Shown piece after piece: positions 18,129 through 27,035 of a stretch of DNA of 39,618 bases. Each line of letters starts with the position of its first letter. The first letter of the stretch is position 1. Position numbers and translations under genes: made by a program. The notes beneath the pieces were generated by a model. It was not told the DNA's origin. It did not search any database and saw nothing but the letters and a program-made list of their open reading frames with translations. Source of the stretch: Paenacidovorax caeni (GTDB lineage: Bacteria > Pseudomonadota > Gammaproteobacteria > Burkholderiales > Burkholderiaceae_C). Location of the stretch: assembly GCF_001298675.1 (NCBI RefSeq), contig NZ_CYIG01000037.1, positions 1-39,618 on the forward strand, read 5' to 3'.

Positions 18129-18842
18129 GTGCGGCCCCACCTCCCCATGCCCACCCTGCTGGCCCTGGCCGCCCTGCTGCCCTGGGGCGCGGCCCAGGCG
18201 GCGCGCCCCATGGTCACCGACGACGCGCGCATCGTCGATGCCAAGGCCTGCCAGGTGGAAAGCTGGGCCAGGCGCAACCAGGACAGCACCGAGTACTGGG
18301 CGCAGCCGGCCTGCAACTTCACGGGCAACCTGGAGCTTTCGCTCGGCGGCGCCAGGGGCAAGGACGACGGCGACACCCGGACCACCGACATCGTCCTGCA
18401 GGCCAAGACCCTGTTCAAGCCGCTGGAGCCGGACGGCTGGGGCTGGGGCCTGGCCGTGGGCAACGTGCGCCACGCGGCCATCCACACCAGCAGCAACCTG
18501 GTTGGCGACCTGTACGCCTACGTGCCCGCCACCTTCTCGCTGCGAAGCGACCGCCTGCTGGTGCACACCAACATCGGCTGGCTGCACGAGCGCGAGGCCC
18601 GGCGGCACCGCATGACCTGGGGCCTGGGCACCGAGGCCCAGTGGAGCGCGTCCACCTGGCTGATCGCCGAGGTGTTTGGCCAGAACCAGGGCACGCCGTT
18701 CTACCAGGTGGGCCTGCGCTACTGGCTGGTGCCCGACCACGTGCAGGTGGACACCACCTACGGCAACCGCGCGGGCAGCGGCACGCAGGAGCGCTGGTTC
18801 TCCATCGGCCTGCGCCTGCTGTCGCCAGCATTCCTGCCCTGA
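18129..18842 (+). CDS. Exported protein of unknown function (possible outer-membrane beta-barrel)
   Basis: I do not recognise a named family. The N-terminus has a signal peptide (hydrophobic LLALAALLPWGAAQAA, cleavage near AQA-A), then RPMVTDDARIVD and a Cys pair about 20 residues apart. The rest alternates polar and aromatic residues in beta-strand-like segments (WGWGLAVGN, LYAYVPATFSL, FYQVGLRYWLV, RWFSIGLRLL) and ends close to an aromatic-containing strand. This suggests a small barrel, but that is inference. The GTG start at 18129 is supported by AAGGAG six bases upstream. It lies 35 bases after hpnE on the same strand and may be the last gene of that operon. Confidence 0.75.
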   Translation: MRPHLPMPTLLALAALLPWGAAQAARPMVTDDARIVDAKACQVESWARRNQDSTEYWAQPACNFTGNLELSLGGARGKDDGDTRTTDIVLQAKTLFKPLEPDGWGWGLAVGNVRHAAIHTSSNLVGDLYAYVPATFSLRSDRLLVHTNIGWLHEREARRHRMTWGLGTEAQWSASTWLIAEVFGQNQGTPFYQVGLRYWLVPDHVQVDTTYGNRAGSGTQERWFSIGLRLLSPAFLP

Positions 18843-18854
18843 GGATTGCTCATC

Positions 18855-18909
18855 ATTCGATAGCTGCCAGCGCTTGTCCAGCAAGCGCTAGAGGCCATTT
18901 TGGCTTAAA
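18855..18909 (+). repeat. Dispersed Comamonadaceae-like repeat, copy A
   Basis: The clearest copy: TTCGATAGCTGCC, then AGCGCTTG-TCCAG-CAAGCGCT (perfect 8-bp stem), then AGAGGCCATTTTGGCTTAAA. It separates the convergent genes at 18842 and 18912 and could act as a bidirectional hairpin between them. Confidence 0.75.
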
Positions 18910-18911
18910 TA

Positions 18912-19124
18912 CTACTTCTCCAGCCACCACTGGATGATGAACTTGGCGACGAAGCCCAGGAAGCCCACGCCCAGGCCGAGAAAGATCACGAAGGTGCCGA
19001 ACTTGCCGGCCTTGGACTGCCAGGCCAGGTGGCCGATGATGAACACCATGAACAGGATGAACGCCGCCACCCCGTAGGTGAGGAAGAACCCCGCCAGTTG
19101 TTCTTCGGTAAACCCAAAAATCAC
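18912..19124 (-). CDS. DUF2788 small membrane protein
   Basis: A 70-residue protein beginning (GTG) [17 protein letters not shown], with two predicted membrane helices (AAFILFMVFIIGHLAW and FVIFLGLGVGFLGFVAKFII) joined by the conserved QSKAGKFGTF. This matches the DUF2788 family, whose function is unknown. The GTG start overlaps the TGA stop of the DUF2189 gene (GTGA), and a GGGGAG lies about 8 bases upstream, so translation is probably coupled. It ends against repeat copy A. Confidence 0.85.
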   Translation of the reverse strand: MIFGFTEEQLAGFFLTYGVAAFILFMVFIIGHLAWQSKAGKFGTFVIFLGLGVGFLGFVAKFIIQWWLEK

Positions 19125-19942
19125 GCCACATTCTCCCCGCGCTCGGGCAGCCCCGAGGCATCGACCAGATCGCGGTAGGCATGCCAGCTGGCATGACCCA
19201 GCACCGGAATGGCCACGACGAAGGCAAAAAATACAGTCCCCAGGCCCAGCAGGGTCAGCGCCAGCATCAGCGCGGCCCAAAACGCCATGGGAACGGGATT
19301 GGCCAGCACCACCATCCAGCTGGTCAGCACCGCCTGGCTCAGCGTGGCCTTGCGGTCCAGCAACAGCGGCATGGCCACCACGCTGGAGGCAAAGATCGGC
19401 GCTACCAGCAGGCTGCCCAAGGCCAGCCACAGCTCGAACAGCCACCCGCCCTCGGCCAGCACGACATGGCGCACGAAGTCCATCGGGTCGTTCACCGGCT
19501 CCGGTGCCAGCAGCGTGATGAGCGAAGCGGACACCACAATCCAGCCAAGCGCCGCCAACGCCAGCAGCAGCCCGAACTCCACCAGGCACCAGTAGTCATG
19601 CTCGCGCCAGGCGCGCGGATGGCTGCGCTGCCAGCCCAGCCAGGTGCGTCGCACCACGCCCCAGTCGGCACGCTGCTGGCGCTCCAGTGCCCGGCTGAGG
19701 GCATAAAAGCTCGTGGCCAGCACCGGCCCTACCACGAGGAAGGCCGACAACACCCCCGCCAGCAGCCAGAAATGCCGGTACGCGAGCACGCTCACCCCCA
19801 GGCCGAACAACGCCGCCGCCAGCCCATGGGCCCAGCTGACCCAGCCCGCATGCGTGAGGTCGTTCAGGCCCCGCGCCAGCCAGGTCAGGGGTTGCGCCAG
19901 CCCCACGGAGCGCACCGGGGGCAAATAGACAGGTGTGGTCAT
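19121..19942 (-). CDS. DUF2189 integral membrane protein
   Basis: A 273-residue protein with about six hydrophobic helices and the DUF2189 pattern: WLARGLNDL near residue 22, [20 protein letters not shown] around residues 70-90, then [31 protein letters not shown] and a C-terminal [19 protein letters not shown]. The function of the family is not known. The ATG at 19942 is the family-consistent start; there is no obvious Shine-Dalgarno sequence. It is divergent from hemH (148-base gap holding a long palindrome) and overlaps the DUF2788 gene by four bases. Confidence 0.88.
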   Translation of the reverse strand: MTTPVYLPPVRSVGLAQPLTWLARGLNDLTHAGWVSWAHGLAAALFGLGVSVLAYRHFWLLAGVLSAFLVVGPVLATSFYALSRALERQQRADWGVVRRTWLGWQRSHPRAWREHDYWCLVEFGLLLALAALGWIVVSASLITLLAPEPVNDPMDFVRHVVLAEGGWLFELWLALGSLLVAPIFASSVVAMPLLLDRKATLSQAVLTSWMVVLANPVPMAFWAALMLALTLLGLGTVFFAFVVAIPVLGHASWHAYRDLVDASGLPERGENVA

Positions 19943-20016
19943 AGGCTTGGCAAAGGTAGGGCAAAGGTGCAGCGGGCAGAAAACCGGGCGCCGCCAGGGC
20001 AGGTGCCGAGAATACC

Positions 20017-20059
20017 CCAGGAGCCTGCCGGGCTTGGGCATAGCCCGGCAGGCTCCTGG
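20017..20059. repeat. 18-bp perfect inverted repeat (REP-like palindrome)
   Basis: The left arm 20017-20034 and right arm 20042-20059 are exact reverse complements separated by 7 bases, GC-rich and without a T-run. It lies between the divergent DUF2189 and hemH genes, so it is not a simple terminator for either. It contains GAGCCTG/CAGGCTC, a heptamer also present at the ends of the 270-bp element at 23610-23879. Confidence 0.85.
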
Positions 20060-20078
20060 CCACGCTGCGCAGCATTGG

Positions 20079-20084
20079 CACAAT
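20079..20084 (+). promoter_or_regulatory. -10-like CACAAT box, 6 bases before the hemH start
   Basis: GGCACAATCGCCAC directly precedes the hemH ATG. No Shine-Dalgarno sequence is present. The spacing suggests a leaderless or near-leaderless transcript. Any -35 would overlap the right arm of the 18-bp inverted repeat. Confidence 0.35.
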
Positions 20085-20090
20085 CGCCAC

Positions 20091-21191
20091 ATGCCCCTGC
20101 CATCCTTCTTTGCCCCCGAGCCGCCCCATCGGCACGGCCAGCCCCAGCGCACCGCCATCCTGCTGTGCAACCTGGGCACCCCAGACGCCCCTACCGCAGC
20201 GGCCCTGCGCCGCTACCTGGGCCAGTTCCTCAGCGACCGGCGCGTGGTCGAGATTCCGCGCATCGCCTGGCTGCCCCTGCTGCACGGCATCATCCTGCGC
20301 ACCCGACCGCGCAAATCGGCGGCCAAGTACGCCAGCATCTGGACCGCCGAAGGCTCCCCGCTGCTGGCATGGACTGCCAAGCAGGCGCAGGCCCTGGGCC
20401 AGTCCTTGCAGGAGGCAGGCCTGCCCGTGCTGGTGCGCCATGCCATGCGCTATGGCAACCCCTCGATTGCCAGCCAGCTCGACGCGCTTAAGGCGGAGGG
20501 GGCCACGCGCATCCTGGTACTGCCGCTGTACCCGCAGTATTCGGGCACGACCACAGCCAGCGTGTTTGACGCGGTATACGCCTGGGCGGCACGCACACGC
20601 CATGTGCCCGAGCTGCGCTTCGTCAACCACTACCACGATGACGCGGGCTACATCGGCGCGCTGGCACACTGCATTGAGCAGCATTGGCAAGCCCACGGCC
20701 AGCCCGAGCGCCTGGTGCTGAGCTTTCACGGCGTACCCGAGCGCACGCTGCACCTGGGCGACCCCTACCACTGCGAGGCGCGCAAGACCGCACGCCTGCT
20801 GGCCGAGCGCCTGGGCCTGCCGGACGGGCGCTGCCTGGTCACCTTCCAGTCGCGCTTCGGCAAGGCCAAGTGGCTCGAACCGGCCACGGAGCCAACGCTG
20901 ATTAAGCTGGCCCAGGAGGGCGTGCGCCGCGTCGACGTGGTCTGCCCCGGCTTCACCAGCGACTGCCTGGAAACACTGGAGGAAATCGACCAGGAAGTGC
21001 GCGAAGCCTTCCTGCACGCGGGCGGGCAGGCGTTCCACTACATCCCCTGCCTGAACACGCATCCGGCCTGGATCGACGCGCTCCAGCACATTGCGCTGAA
21101 CCACCTCGCCGGCTGGCCCGTGCAACCCGAGGCCCCGCAGGCGCTGGCCGAGACGCGCGCACGGGCGCTGGCCCTGGGAGCGCAGTCATGA
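20091..21191 (+). CDS. hemH: Ferrochelatase
   Basis: Inserts Fe2+ into protoporphyrin IX, the last step of protoheme synthesis, at the inner face of the cytoplasmic membrane. It has the catalytic His213 (LSFHGVPE) and Glu294 ([11 protein letters not shown]), and the N-terminal [11 protein letters not shown] and [11 protein letters not shown] motifs. At 366 residues it is typical for betaproteobacteria. The ATG at 20091 is preceded by a CACAATCG box and lacks a Shine-Dalgarno sequence. Its stop codon overlaps the start of the Lon-like protease gene (ATGA), which points to translational coupling. Confidence 0.97.
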   Translation: MPLPSFFAPEPPHRHGQPQRTAILLCNLGTPDAPTAAALRRYLGQFLSDRRVVEIPRIAWLPLLHGIILRTRPRKSAAKYASIWTAEGSPLLAWTAKQAQALGQSLQEAGLPVLVRHAMRYGNPSIASQLDALKAEGATRILVLPLYPQYSGTTTASVFDAVYAWAARTRHVPELRFVNHYHDDAGYIGALAHCIEQHWQAHGQPERLVLSFHGVPERTLHLGDPYHCEARKTARLLAERLGLPDGRCLVTFQSRFGKAKWLEPATEPTLIKLAQEGVRRVDVVCPGFTSDCLETLEEIDQEVREAFLHAGGQAFHYIPCLNTHPAWIDALQHIALNHLAGWPVQPEAPQALAETRARALALGAQS

Positions 21192-23596
21192 CCCCACCCT
21201 GCCCCACCCTGGCGCCCAGCCAGCTGCGCTGCACCATTGATCCGCAGACACTGGGCTTCGCCGACACCAGTGAACTGGTGGGCCAGCCGCTGCCCTGGAT
21301 TGGGCAGGAGCGCGCTTTCGCCGCCGCGCGTTTCGGCCTGGCCATGGACCAGCCCGACTACAACCTGTTCGTGCTCGGCGAGGTCGGCAGTGGCCGTACC
21401 TCGCTCATGCGCCAGGCCATGCAGGAAGCCGCCGCCACGCGCCCCGTGCCCCCCGACCTGTGCTACCTGCACGACTTCGACCAACCCGAACGCCCGCGCG
21501 CGCTGCGCCTTCCCGCAGGCCAGGGGCGCGCGCTGCGCCAGGGCATGCAGCAGTGGGCCAAGACGCTGGAAGCCGAGATTCCCAAGCGCCTGGCCGCGCC
21601 CGACATCAAGGCCGAGGCTGAGCGCATCGCCCGCGCCTTCCAGAGCGAGGAAGCACGGGCCTTTTCAGCCCTTGACGCCTTCGCGCGCGAACGCCGCTTC
21701 CGGCTCACGCGCGAGGGCGAGCAAATGGTGTTCACGCTGCTGGGCCAGGGCGGCGAGGCCATCACCGACCAGGAAGCCCAGGCGCTCTCGCCTGCGCAGC
21801 GCCAGGCCATCGAGCAGGCCGAGCAGGAGTTGCGCGCCGAAATCGTGCGCTTTCTCGACCGCACCCGGCCGCTGGAGCGCACACGCGACGAAGCCCTGGA
21901 ACAGTTGCACCGCCAGACCGCCAAGCCCCTGGTGGACCATGCCCTCGACCCGATACGCCAGAGCCTGCGCAAGCAGATCAAGGATGCCGTCAAGCTCAGC
22001 CATTGGTTTGATCAGGTACAGCGCGAGGTGCTGGAGAACATTGACCTCTTCCTGCCGCGCGAAGGCGTGCAGCCCGACGACGCCGCCGAGGAAGACCGCC
22101 GCGCCGACCTGGCGGACCTGCTCGACCTCTGCCGCGTGAACCTGGCCGTGGACAACGGCGACCTGCGCGGCGCCCCGGTGGTGGTGGAGGACAACCCGCA
22201 GCTGCGCAGCCTGTTCGGCAACATCGAGCACCAGGCCGACGGCGAAGCGCCGCGTGCCGATTTTTCTGGCATCCATGCGGGCAGCCTGCTGCGCGCGCAT
22301 GGCGGCTACCTGCTGCTGTTCCTGCGCGACCTGCTGGGCGACGAGCCGCTGTGGGAGCGGCTGCGCCGCTTCCTGCGCTGCAGCCGCCTGACCATCGAGG
22401 ACGCGGCGGCGCACGGCCCTGGCGCCGCCGTCGCGCTGCAGCCCGAAGGCGTGGATGTGGACGTAAAGATCGTGCTCGTCGGCTCCACTGCCGAGTACTA
22501 CGCGCTGCAGGAGGGCGACCCTGACCTGGCGCGGCGCTTTCGCGTGAAGGTGGACTTTGCCGAGCGCTTTGCCGCCACGCCCGACGCGCGCCACGCGACG
22601 GCGATCTTCATCGCGCGCAGCTGCGCGCGGCGGGGCCTGCCGCACTGCAGTGCCGCCGCCGTGGCCCGGCTGCTGGAGCATTCGCACCGCGAAGCCGATG
22701 ACCAGGCGCGCCAGAGCGCGCTGTTCGCCAGCACCGAGGCACTGCTGATCGAAAGCGCCGCCCAGGCACGTGCACGCGGCGCCACGCTGACCGCCCCCCA
22801 GGACGTGGACACCGCGCTGCTGGCGCGCCAACAGCGCCACAACGCACCCGAGGAAGCCTTGCATGAAGCCATCATCGAAGGCGAATTGTTGATTTCGCTC
22901 GCAGGCATGCAGGTGAGCCAGCTCAACGCCCTCACCCAGATCGACCTGGGCGACTACCGCTTCGGCTTTCCGGTGCGCATCACGGCGCGCACCTTCGCGG
23001 GGCAGGAGGGCCTGATCAACATCGAGCGCGAGGTCGAGATGTCCGGCCCCATCCACGACAAAGGCGTGCTCATCCTGCACAGCTACCTGGCCGCGCTGTT
23101 CGGGCACCTGGCGCCGCTGGCGCTCAATGCCTCGATCGTGTTCGAGCAGGAATACAGCGGCATCGAGGGCGATTCGGCCTCCTGCGCCGAACTGTACACG
23201 CTGCTGTCAGCGCTCTCGGGGTTGCCGCTGCGCCAGGACGTGGCCGTCACCGGCGCACTCAACCAGCACGGCGAGGTGCTGCCCGTGGGCGGGCTGAACG
23301 AGAAGATTGAAGGCTGGTTCCGCACCTGCGCACAGGCCGGCCTGACCGGTACCCAGGGCGTGCTGGTGCCCGCGCGCAACCAGCGCCACCTGATGCTGTC
23401 GCCGCAGGTGGTGGAAGCCGTGGCGTGCGGCCAGTTTCACATCCACGCGGCGCACCATGTGTCCGAGGGCATCGCCCTGCTCACGGGGCAAGACCTTGCG
23501 CAGGTGCTGGGCCGCGCCGAGCAGACACTGCGCGACTACCGCCGCGCCTGCCAGACCGCGGCCTGGGGCCAGCGGCGCGGCGCACGCAGGCGCTAG
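21188..23596 (+). CDS. Lon-like ATP-dependent protease (AAA_32/Lon_C; YcbZ/AsrA-type)
   Basis: A second, non-LonA protease of 802 residues with an N-terminal ATPase-like region and a C-terminal Lon peptidase domain. The catalytic dyad is Ser663 ([10 protein letters not shown]) and Lys706 ([10 protein letters not shown]), with the same 43-residue spacing as in LonA. The P-loop reads GEVGSGRTS, with Arg in place of the usual Walker A Lys; this may be family-typical, but ATP use is not assured from sequence. A long helical insertion (about residues 110-290) and the DIVLVGS-type core ([12 protein letters not shown]) resemble the YcbZ and Pseudomonas AsrA group. The start ATG overlaps the hemH stop by four bases. 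Downstream is the 270-bp inverted-repeat element. Confidence 0.92.
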   Translation: MTPPCPTLAPSQLRCTIDPQTLGFADTSELVGQPLPWIGQERAFAAARFGLAMDQPDYNLFVLGEVGSGRTSLMRQAMQEAAATRPVPPDLCYLHDFDQPERPRALRLPAGQGRALRQGMQQWAKTLEAEIPKRLAAPDIKAEAERIARAFQSEEARAFSALDAFARERRFRLTREGEQMVFTLLGQGGEAITDQEAQALSPAQRQAIEQAEQELRAEIVRFLDRTRPLERTRDEALEQLHRQTAKPLVDHALDPIRQSLRKQIKDAVKLSHWFDQVQREVLENIDLFLPREGVQPDDAAEEDRRADLADLLDLCRVNLAVDNGDLRGAPVVVEDNPQLRSLFGNIEHQADGEAPRADFSGIHAGSLLRAHGGYLLLFLRDLLGDEPLWERLRRFLRCSRLTIEDAAAHGPGAAVALQPEGVDVDVKIVLVGSTAEYYALQEGDPDLARRFRVKVDFAERFAATPDARHATAIFIARSCARRGLPHCSAAAVARLLEHSHREADDQARQSALFASTEALLIESAAQARARGATLTAPQDVDTALLARQQRHNAPEEALHEAIIEGELLISLAGMQVSQLNALTQIDLGDYRFGFPVRITARTFAGQEGLINIEREVEMSGPIHDKGVLILHSYLAALFGHLAPLALNASIVFEQEYSGIEGDSASCAELYTLLSALSGLPLRQDVAVTGALNQHGEVLPVGGLNEKIEGWFRTCAQAGLTGTQGVLVPARNQRHLMLSPQVVEAVACGQFHIHAAHHVSEGIALLTGQDLAQVLGRAEQTLRDYRRACQTAAWGQRRGARRR

Positions 23597-23609
23597 GGCA
23601 CGTGCCCCA

Positions 23610-23879
23610 AGAGCCTGTTCACGATCTTTTCCTAGTGCCCGTTGCCCCGCAAAAGTGGCAGATGCAAGGCGCAAAGCGCAGCCGGGCTGGTGGCCCGGCG
23701 AGCATTTGCAACGCCGCAGATGCCACTTTTGCGGGGCAACCCGAAGGGCAAGGCAGCAAAAAAGCCGCACTCGTCGTTGCGCACCTTGGCCAGGCCACCA
23801 GCATGGCCTGCGGCGCGCGCCTAGATTGCGGCTTTTTTGCTGCCTTGCGGACACTATGAAAAGATCGTGAACAGGCTCT
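23610..23879. mobile_element. 270-bp MITE-like element made of nested inverted repeats
   Basis: The outer arms 23610-23631 and 23858-23879 are exact 22-bp inverted repeats (AGAGCCTGTTCACGATC...), and similarity continues for about 10 more bases (xTAGTGyCCG). Inside are two hairpin units. Unit 1 has 20-bp perfect arms at 23641-23660 and 23721-23740 plus a central 7-bp stem at 23681-23699. Unit 2 has 20-bp perfect arms at 23750-23769 and 23827-23846. Unit 2 in reverse complement aligns with unit 1 (shared AGGCGC, GCTGGTGGCC, GCAACG blocks), so the element is an inverted duplication of one unit. No protein-coding potential is evident. A target-site duplication is not clear. The right end supplies two bases of the neighbouring hydrolase stop codon. 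Confidence 0.8.
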
Positions 23880-24759
23880 AAGCTGCCTCGCGTGCCTCTG
23901 CCGCCGCCAAGAAGCGCTCCACCAAGGCATAGTGCGCCGGCACATTGAGTGCCGGCGCATGGCCGCAGCCAGGCACCTCTACCACCTGCGCCAGGCCGCG
24001 CGCGCCGGGCCCGCGCCGCAGCATCTCGGCCGTCGTCGCGCGCTCGACCAGGTCGGAGTGCTCCCCACGCAGGCACAGCACGGGGATGTCCAACGCGTCG
24101 TAGTGCGCCCAGATCAGGTAATCGTTCGCGTGCGCGGTGAACTGCTGGACCATGGCCGGGTCGTAGTGCGGCGTTACGCGCCCGTCGGGCAGGCGGCGCA
24201 CCGAGGTCTCCGTCAAGCGGCGCCACTGCGCGTCACTGAGCCAGCCGTAGGGCGCATAGACCTGCCGGAAAAAGGACTCCAATTCCTGCACGGTAGCGAA
24301 CGCCGGCGGCTCGCCAGCGTAGGCACGGATGCGCGCCAGGGCCGCGTCGGCCAGCTGCGGCGCGTTGTCGTTCAGCAGCAGGCTGCGGATGCGCCCGCGC
24401 AAGCGCGGCTCGTAGCGCCCGGCGGCGCAAACCGTACCAATGGCTCCGCCCATGGACGTGCCCACCCAATGCGCGCGGTCAATGCCTAACTGCGCGAACA
24501 GGTCTGCCGCCAGGCGCGCATAGAACGCCAGGCAGTACTCCTGCGCCGGTGCCCGGCTCCACTGGCTCAGCCCCCGGCCCAGCGTGTCGGGGCAGATCAC
24601 GCGGTAGCGGGTGCTGAGGTGTGTGGCCAGCTCATCCATGTCGCGCCCCGTGCGCGCCAAGCCATGCCAGGCGATGACCACCGGAGCACCGGGGTCACCC
24701 CAGTCCATGTAGTGGATTTCATAGCCGGCACAGGTGGCGTAGCGCGACGAGGGAGACAT
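23878..24759 (-). CDS. Alpha/beta-fold hydrolase
   Basis: Serine hydrolase of unknown substrate, 293 residues. The oxyanion motif is WHGLARTG near residue 32, the nucleophile elbow is GTSMGGA with Ser102, and the likely acid and base are the Asp in RGEHSDLV and the His in GCGHAPAL. The ATG at 24759 fits where family sequence begins; there is no strong Shine-Dalgarno sequence. It lies 43 bases after the broken 3-hydroxybutyrate-oligomer hydrolase gene on the same strand, so a role in related ester hydrolysis is possible but unproven. Its TAG stop is formed partly from the end of the inverted-repeat element, so insertion of that element may have changed the C-terminus. Confidence 0.88.
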   Translation of the reverse strand: MSPSSRYATCAGYEIHYMDWGDPGAPVVIAWHGLARTGRDMDELATHLSTRYRVICPDTLGRGLSQWSRAPAQEYCLAFYARLAADLFAQLGIDRAHWVGTSMGGAIGTVCAAGRYEPRLRGRIRSLLLNDNAPQLADAALARIRAYAGEPPAFATVQELESFFRQVYAPYGWLSDAQWRRLTETSVRRLPDGRVTPHYDPAMVQQFTAHANDYLIWAHYDALDIPVLCLRGEHSDLVERATTAEMLRRGPGARGLAQVVEVPGCGHAPALNVPAHYALVERFLAAAEAREAA

Positions 24760-24802
24760 GGTGGAGGCTTTCTGGGTGCGGTGAGAAAGGCTGACGCAGG
24801 CG

Positions 24803-26989
24803 TCAGCGCGGCACGGTGATGGACGTACCGGCGAAGCCGATCTGGTCCGCCGCTGCGGGCGACGCCACGAACGGCGGCACGTGGGCTGCCGTGATGGCCG
24901 GCGCCGCCCCCGGTGTGCCGCCACGCGGCGTGGTGCGCACCACCTGGCTGGCCGGCAGCTGCGCACCGCTCTTCAGGTGTGCCCACATTGCGTCCATGGC
25001 CTGGTTGAAGTACGGGTGCAGCGGCACAAAGCGCGTGTCAAAGCCGCTGAACGGCAGAAAGGCGTCGAAATGCTGGCCGTTCGTCACCTCGATGTAGCGC
25101 AGCTTGCTCGATGCCCCCTCGATGGTGCGGTTGAGCGCTGTATAGGCGCGCGCATTGTTGTTCACCGGGATCAGCGCGTCGCTGCGGCCGGCCACGATGA
25201 TCGCGGGCTTGCCGCGCAGGTTGGCGCTGTGCAGCACCTCGGCAATGCCCGAGCGCACCGCGTCGCTCTGCGCCTTGGTCGGCGTGCTCGCGGCCGTGAG
25301 CGCCGCGCCCGTAGCCGGATCCTTGCCGCTCACCAAGGCGTACTGGCACAGCGCGTTGTCCAGGCCCAGATCGGCCGCCCCCGTGGAGGGCGATACCGCG
25401 AACTGCCATGCCTTGGCGCCGCCCACGGAATCGTTGTAAACCACCGTGGCGGGCGTGCCATTGGCCGTGCCGTTGGCAATGGCAAAGCTCTGCGCCAATG
25501 CCGCCGGTGCGACGGCCACCACGTCACCCTTGGCACTGGCTGCCGCGAAGCTGGCACCGCAAAGGTTGGCCTCCACACCAAAGCGGCCGTAGGCCATGGT
25601 GTACATGGCCGACAGGATGGGGCCATTGCCGAGCGCATAGTGGGCGTTGTGCATGCTGTCGCTCTCCGCCGTCCAGCCAAAGGCATGCAGCTTGGCCAAC
25701 GCGTCGGCCGCGCGCTCGGCGGTGGTGGCGCCGCTCACCAGGCCCTTGGCAGCCAGGCCGTCGCAGCGTGCTGCAGCGCGTGCGGTCATGGCCGTGAGGC
25801 CGATGTAGTTGTAGATCGATGTCTCGCTCAGCGCCGCATCGGCCGCCAGCGCTGCGCAGGGCTGGTAGATGTTGCCGTAGGTGGTGTACTCGGCCAGCGT
25901 CTTGCCGTAGCCCGCCACGGCCGCACCGCCGAACTGGATGCCTTAGCCGCCGGTGGCGGGCATCTCGGTCACGGGTTCGGAAGCCACCACGCCGTCAATC
26001 AGGCCCTCACTGTCTTGCTCGGCCGCGCGCAGCGAGGCCGCACCACCATTCGAGGCCGAGCCCGCAATCACGGTGGTGTTGTCCGCTCGGAAGGGCACCG
26101 GGTTCTCGGGCGTGCCATAGCGTGCGTTGAGCACGTACAGCGCATAGCGGCCGGCAACCAGCGTGTCGCTGCCCCAGTCCTTCTCGGGATTCTGCTGCGA
26201 GTGCGCATGCTTGATGGCGATGCGGTTGGGGAAAGCCGCGTTGTAGGCTGCACGTGCTGCATCGCTCAGCGCAGCAGCGAAGAAACCCAAGGCGCCCGCT
26301 GCGGCGCGCGTCGCGCGGGTGCCGTCGATCTTGTTCACGGTGTCGTCGGCCAGGTTGTGCAGGCCCACGCCCTTGCCCGCATCGGTCAGCGCCACGGCAC
26401 AGCCCTTCTTCAGGCCCCACTCGCCCGCCGTGCCGATGGCGCCGTACACGCCACGCGAACCCGACGATGCCCCCAGCACGATGCACGGGTTGCTGGCGCT
26501 GAAGCTGTCGGGCACCTGCACGGCGATCACGGTTTGCTTGCGGCCGGTGCCGTCATCGAGCACCGCCACGTATTCACGCCCAGGAATCAGCCCTTCCCCG
26601 CCCGTCACCTGCCCCTGGGCCGTGACGTTGGGACCGTACAGCGTGCCGTAGCCGCCGTTGGCGGACGGGTCGAGGATGCCACGGTAGTTGGAGTAGAGGG
26701 CGTTGCGCCGCAGCTCCGCCGCCGTGGGGTTGGTCGGGTCGGCATAGGCCGGCGCGGCGGCGGCACCCAGGCCCGTCTTGCCGATGCCGCCCGTGAGCAG
26801 GTCCTGCGTGGCGGCCGTGGCGCCCGCGCCCACGCTGGTCGCGGGGTAAACGGTAGCGCTGATTTCCTTGATGCCGGCGGGCAGTTCGTTACGGGCAGAT
26901 TCACCGCCGCCACCGCCGCAGGCCGCCAGGGCGGCTACGGCCATGGTGGTCAGGGCCAGGCGTGCCATCACTCGTTCATTCGCTCGCAT
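24803..26989 (-). pseudogene. 3-hydroxybutyrate-oligomer hydrolase, interrupted by an in-frame TAA
   Basis: Full reading frame of 728 codons for a D-(-)-3-hydroxybutyrate oligomer hydrolase, an enzyme that cleaves oligomers released from polyhydroxybutyrate. The ATG at 26989 has AGGAG five bases upstream. The N-terminus carries a lipobox LAAC (Cys24), so export as a lipoprotein is likely. Diagnostic segments are RNALYSNYRGILD, GSRGVYGAIGTAGEWGLK, KHAHSQQNPEKDWG and the nucleophile region GSASNGG with Ser313. At 25945-25943 codon 349 is TAA (GCCACCGGCGGC-TAA-GGCATC). The same frame then continues with family sequence (YGNIYQPCAALA) for 379 residues to 24803. No base is gained or lost, so a single substitution, for example from a Tyr codon, explains it. 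The upstream 348 residues retain the nucleophile but lose the rest of the fold. A sequencing error cannot be excluded. Confidence 0.9.
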
Positions 26990-27035
26990 GTTGTCTCCTT
27001 GCTGGGTTGTTATCGACACGAGAAACGCGCCCCCG

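Noticed and set aside
21665-23107. 480-residue open frame on the minus strand opposite the Lon-like protease
   Set aside because: Low-complexity, antisense to a conserved gene, no start signal.
23610-23879. CRISPR array or tandem repeat at the nested-repeat element
   Set aside because: The repeats are inverted, not direct and regularly spaced, and there are no cas genes.
24790-24807. GCTGACGC-AG-GCGTCAGC inverted repeat at the end of the 3HB-oligomer hydrolase gene
   Set aside because: It spans the stop codon, has only a 2-base centre and no T-run, and may simply reflect GC-rich coding sequence.
25918-25942. A separate second gene starting after the TAA in the 3HB-oligomer hydrolase
   Set aside because: No ribosome-binding site or signal peptide precedes it, and the sequence continues the same family in the same frame; it is the second half of one broken gene.
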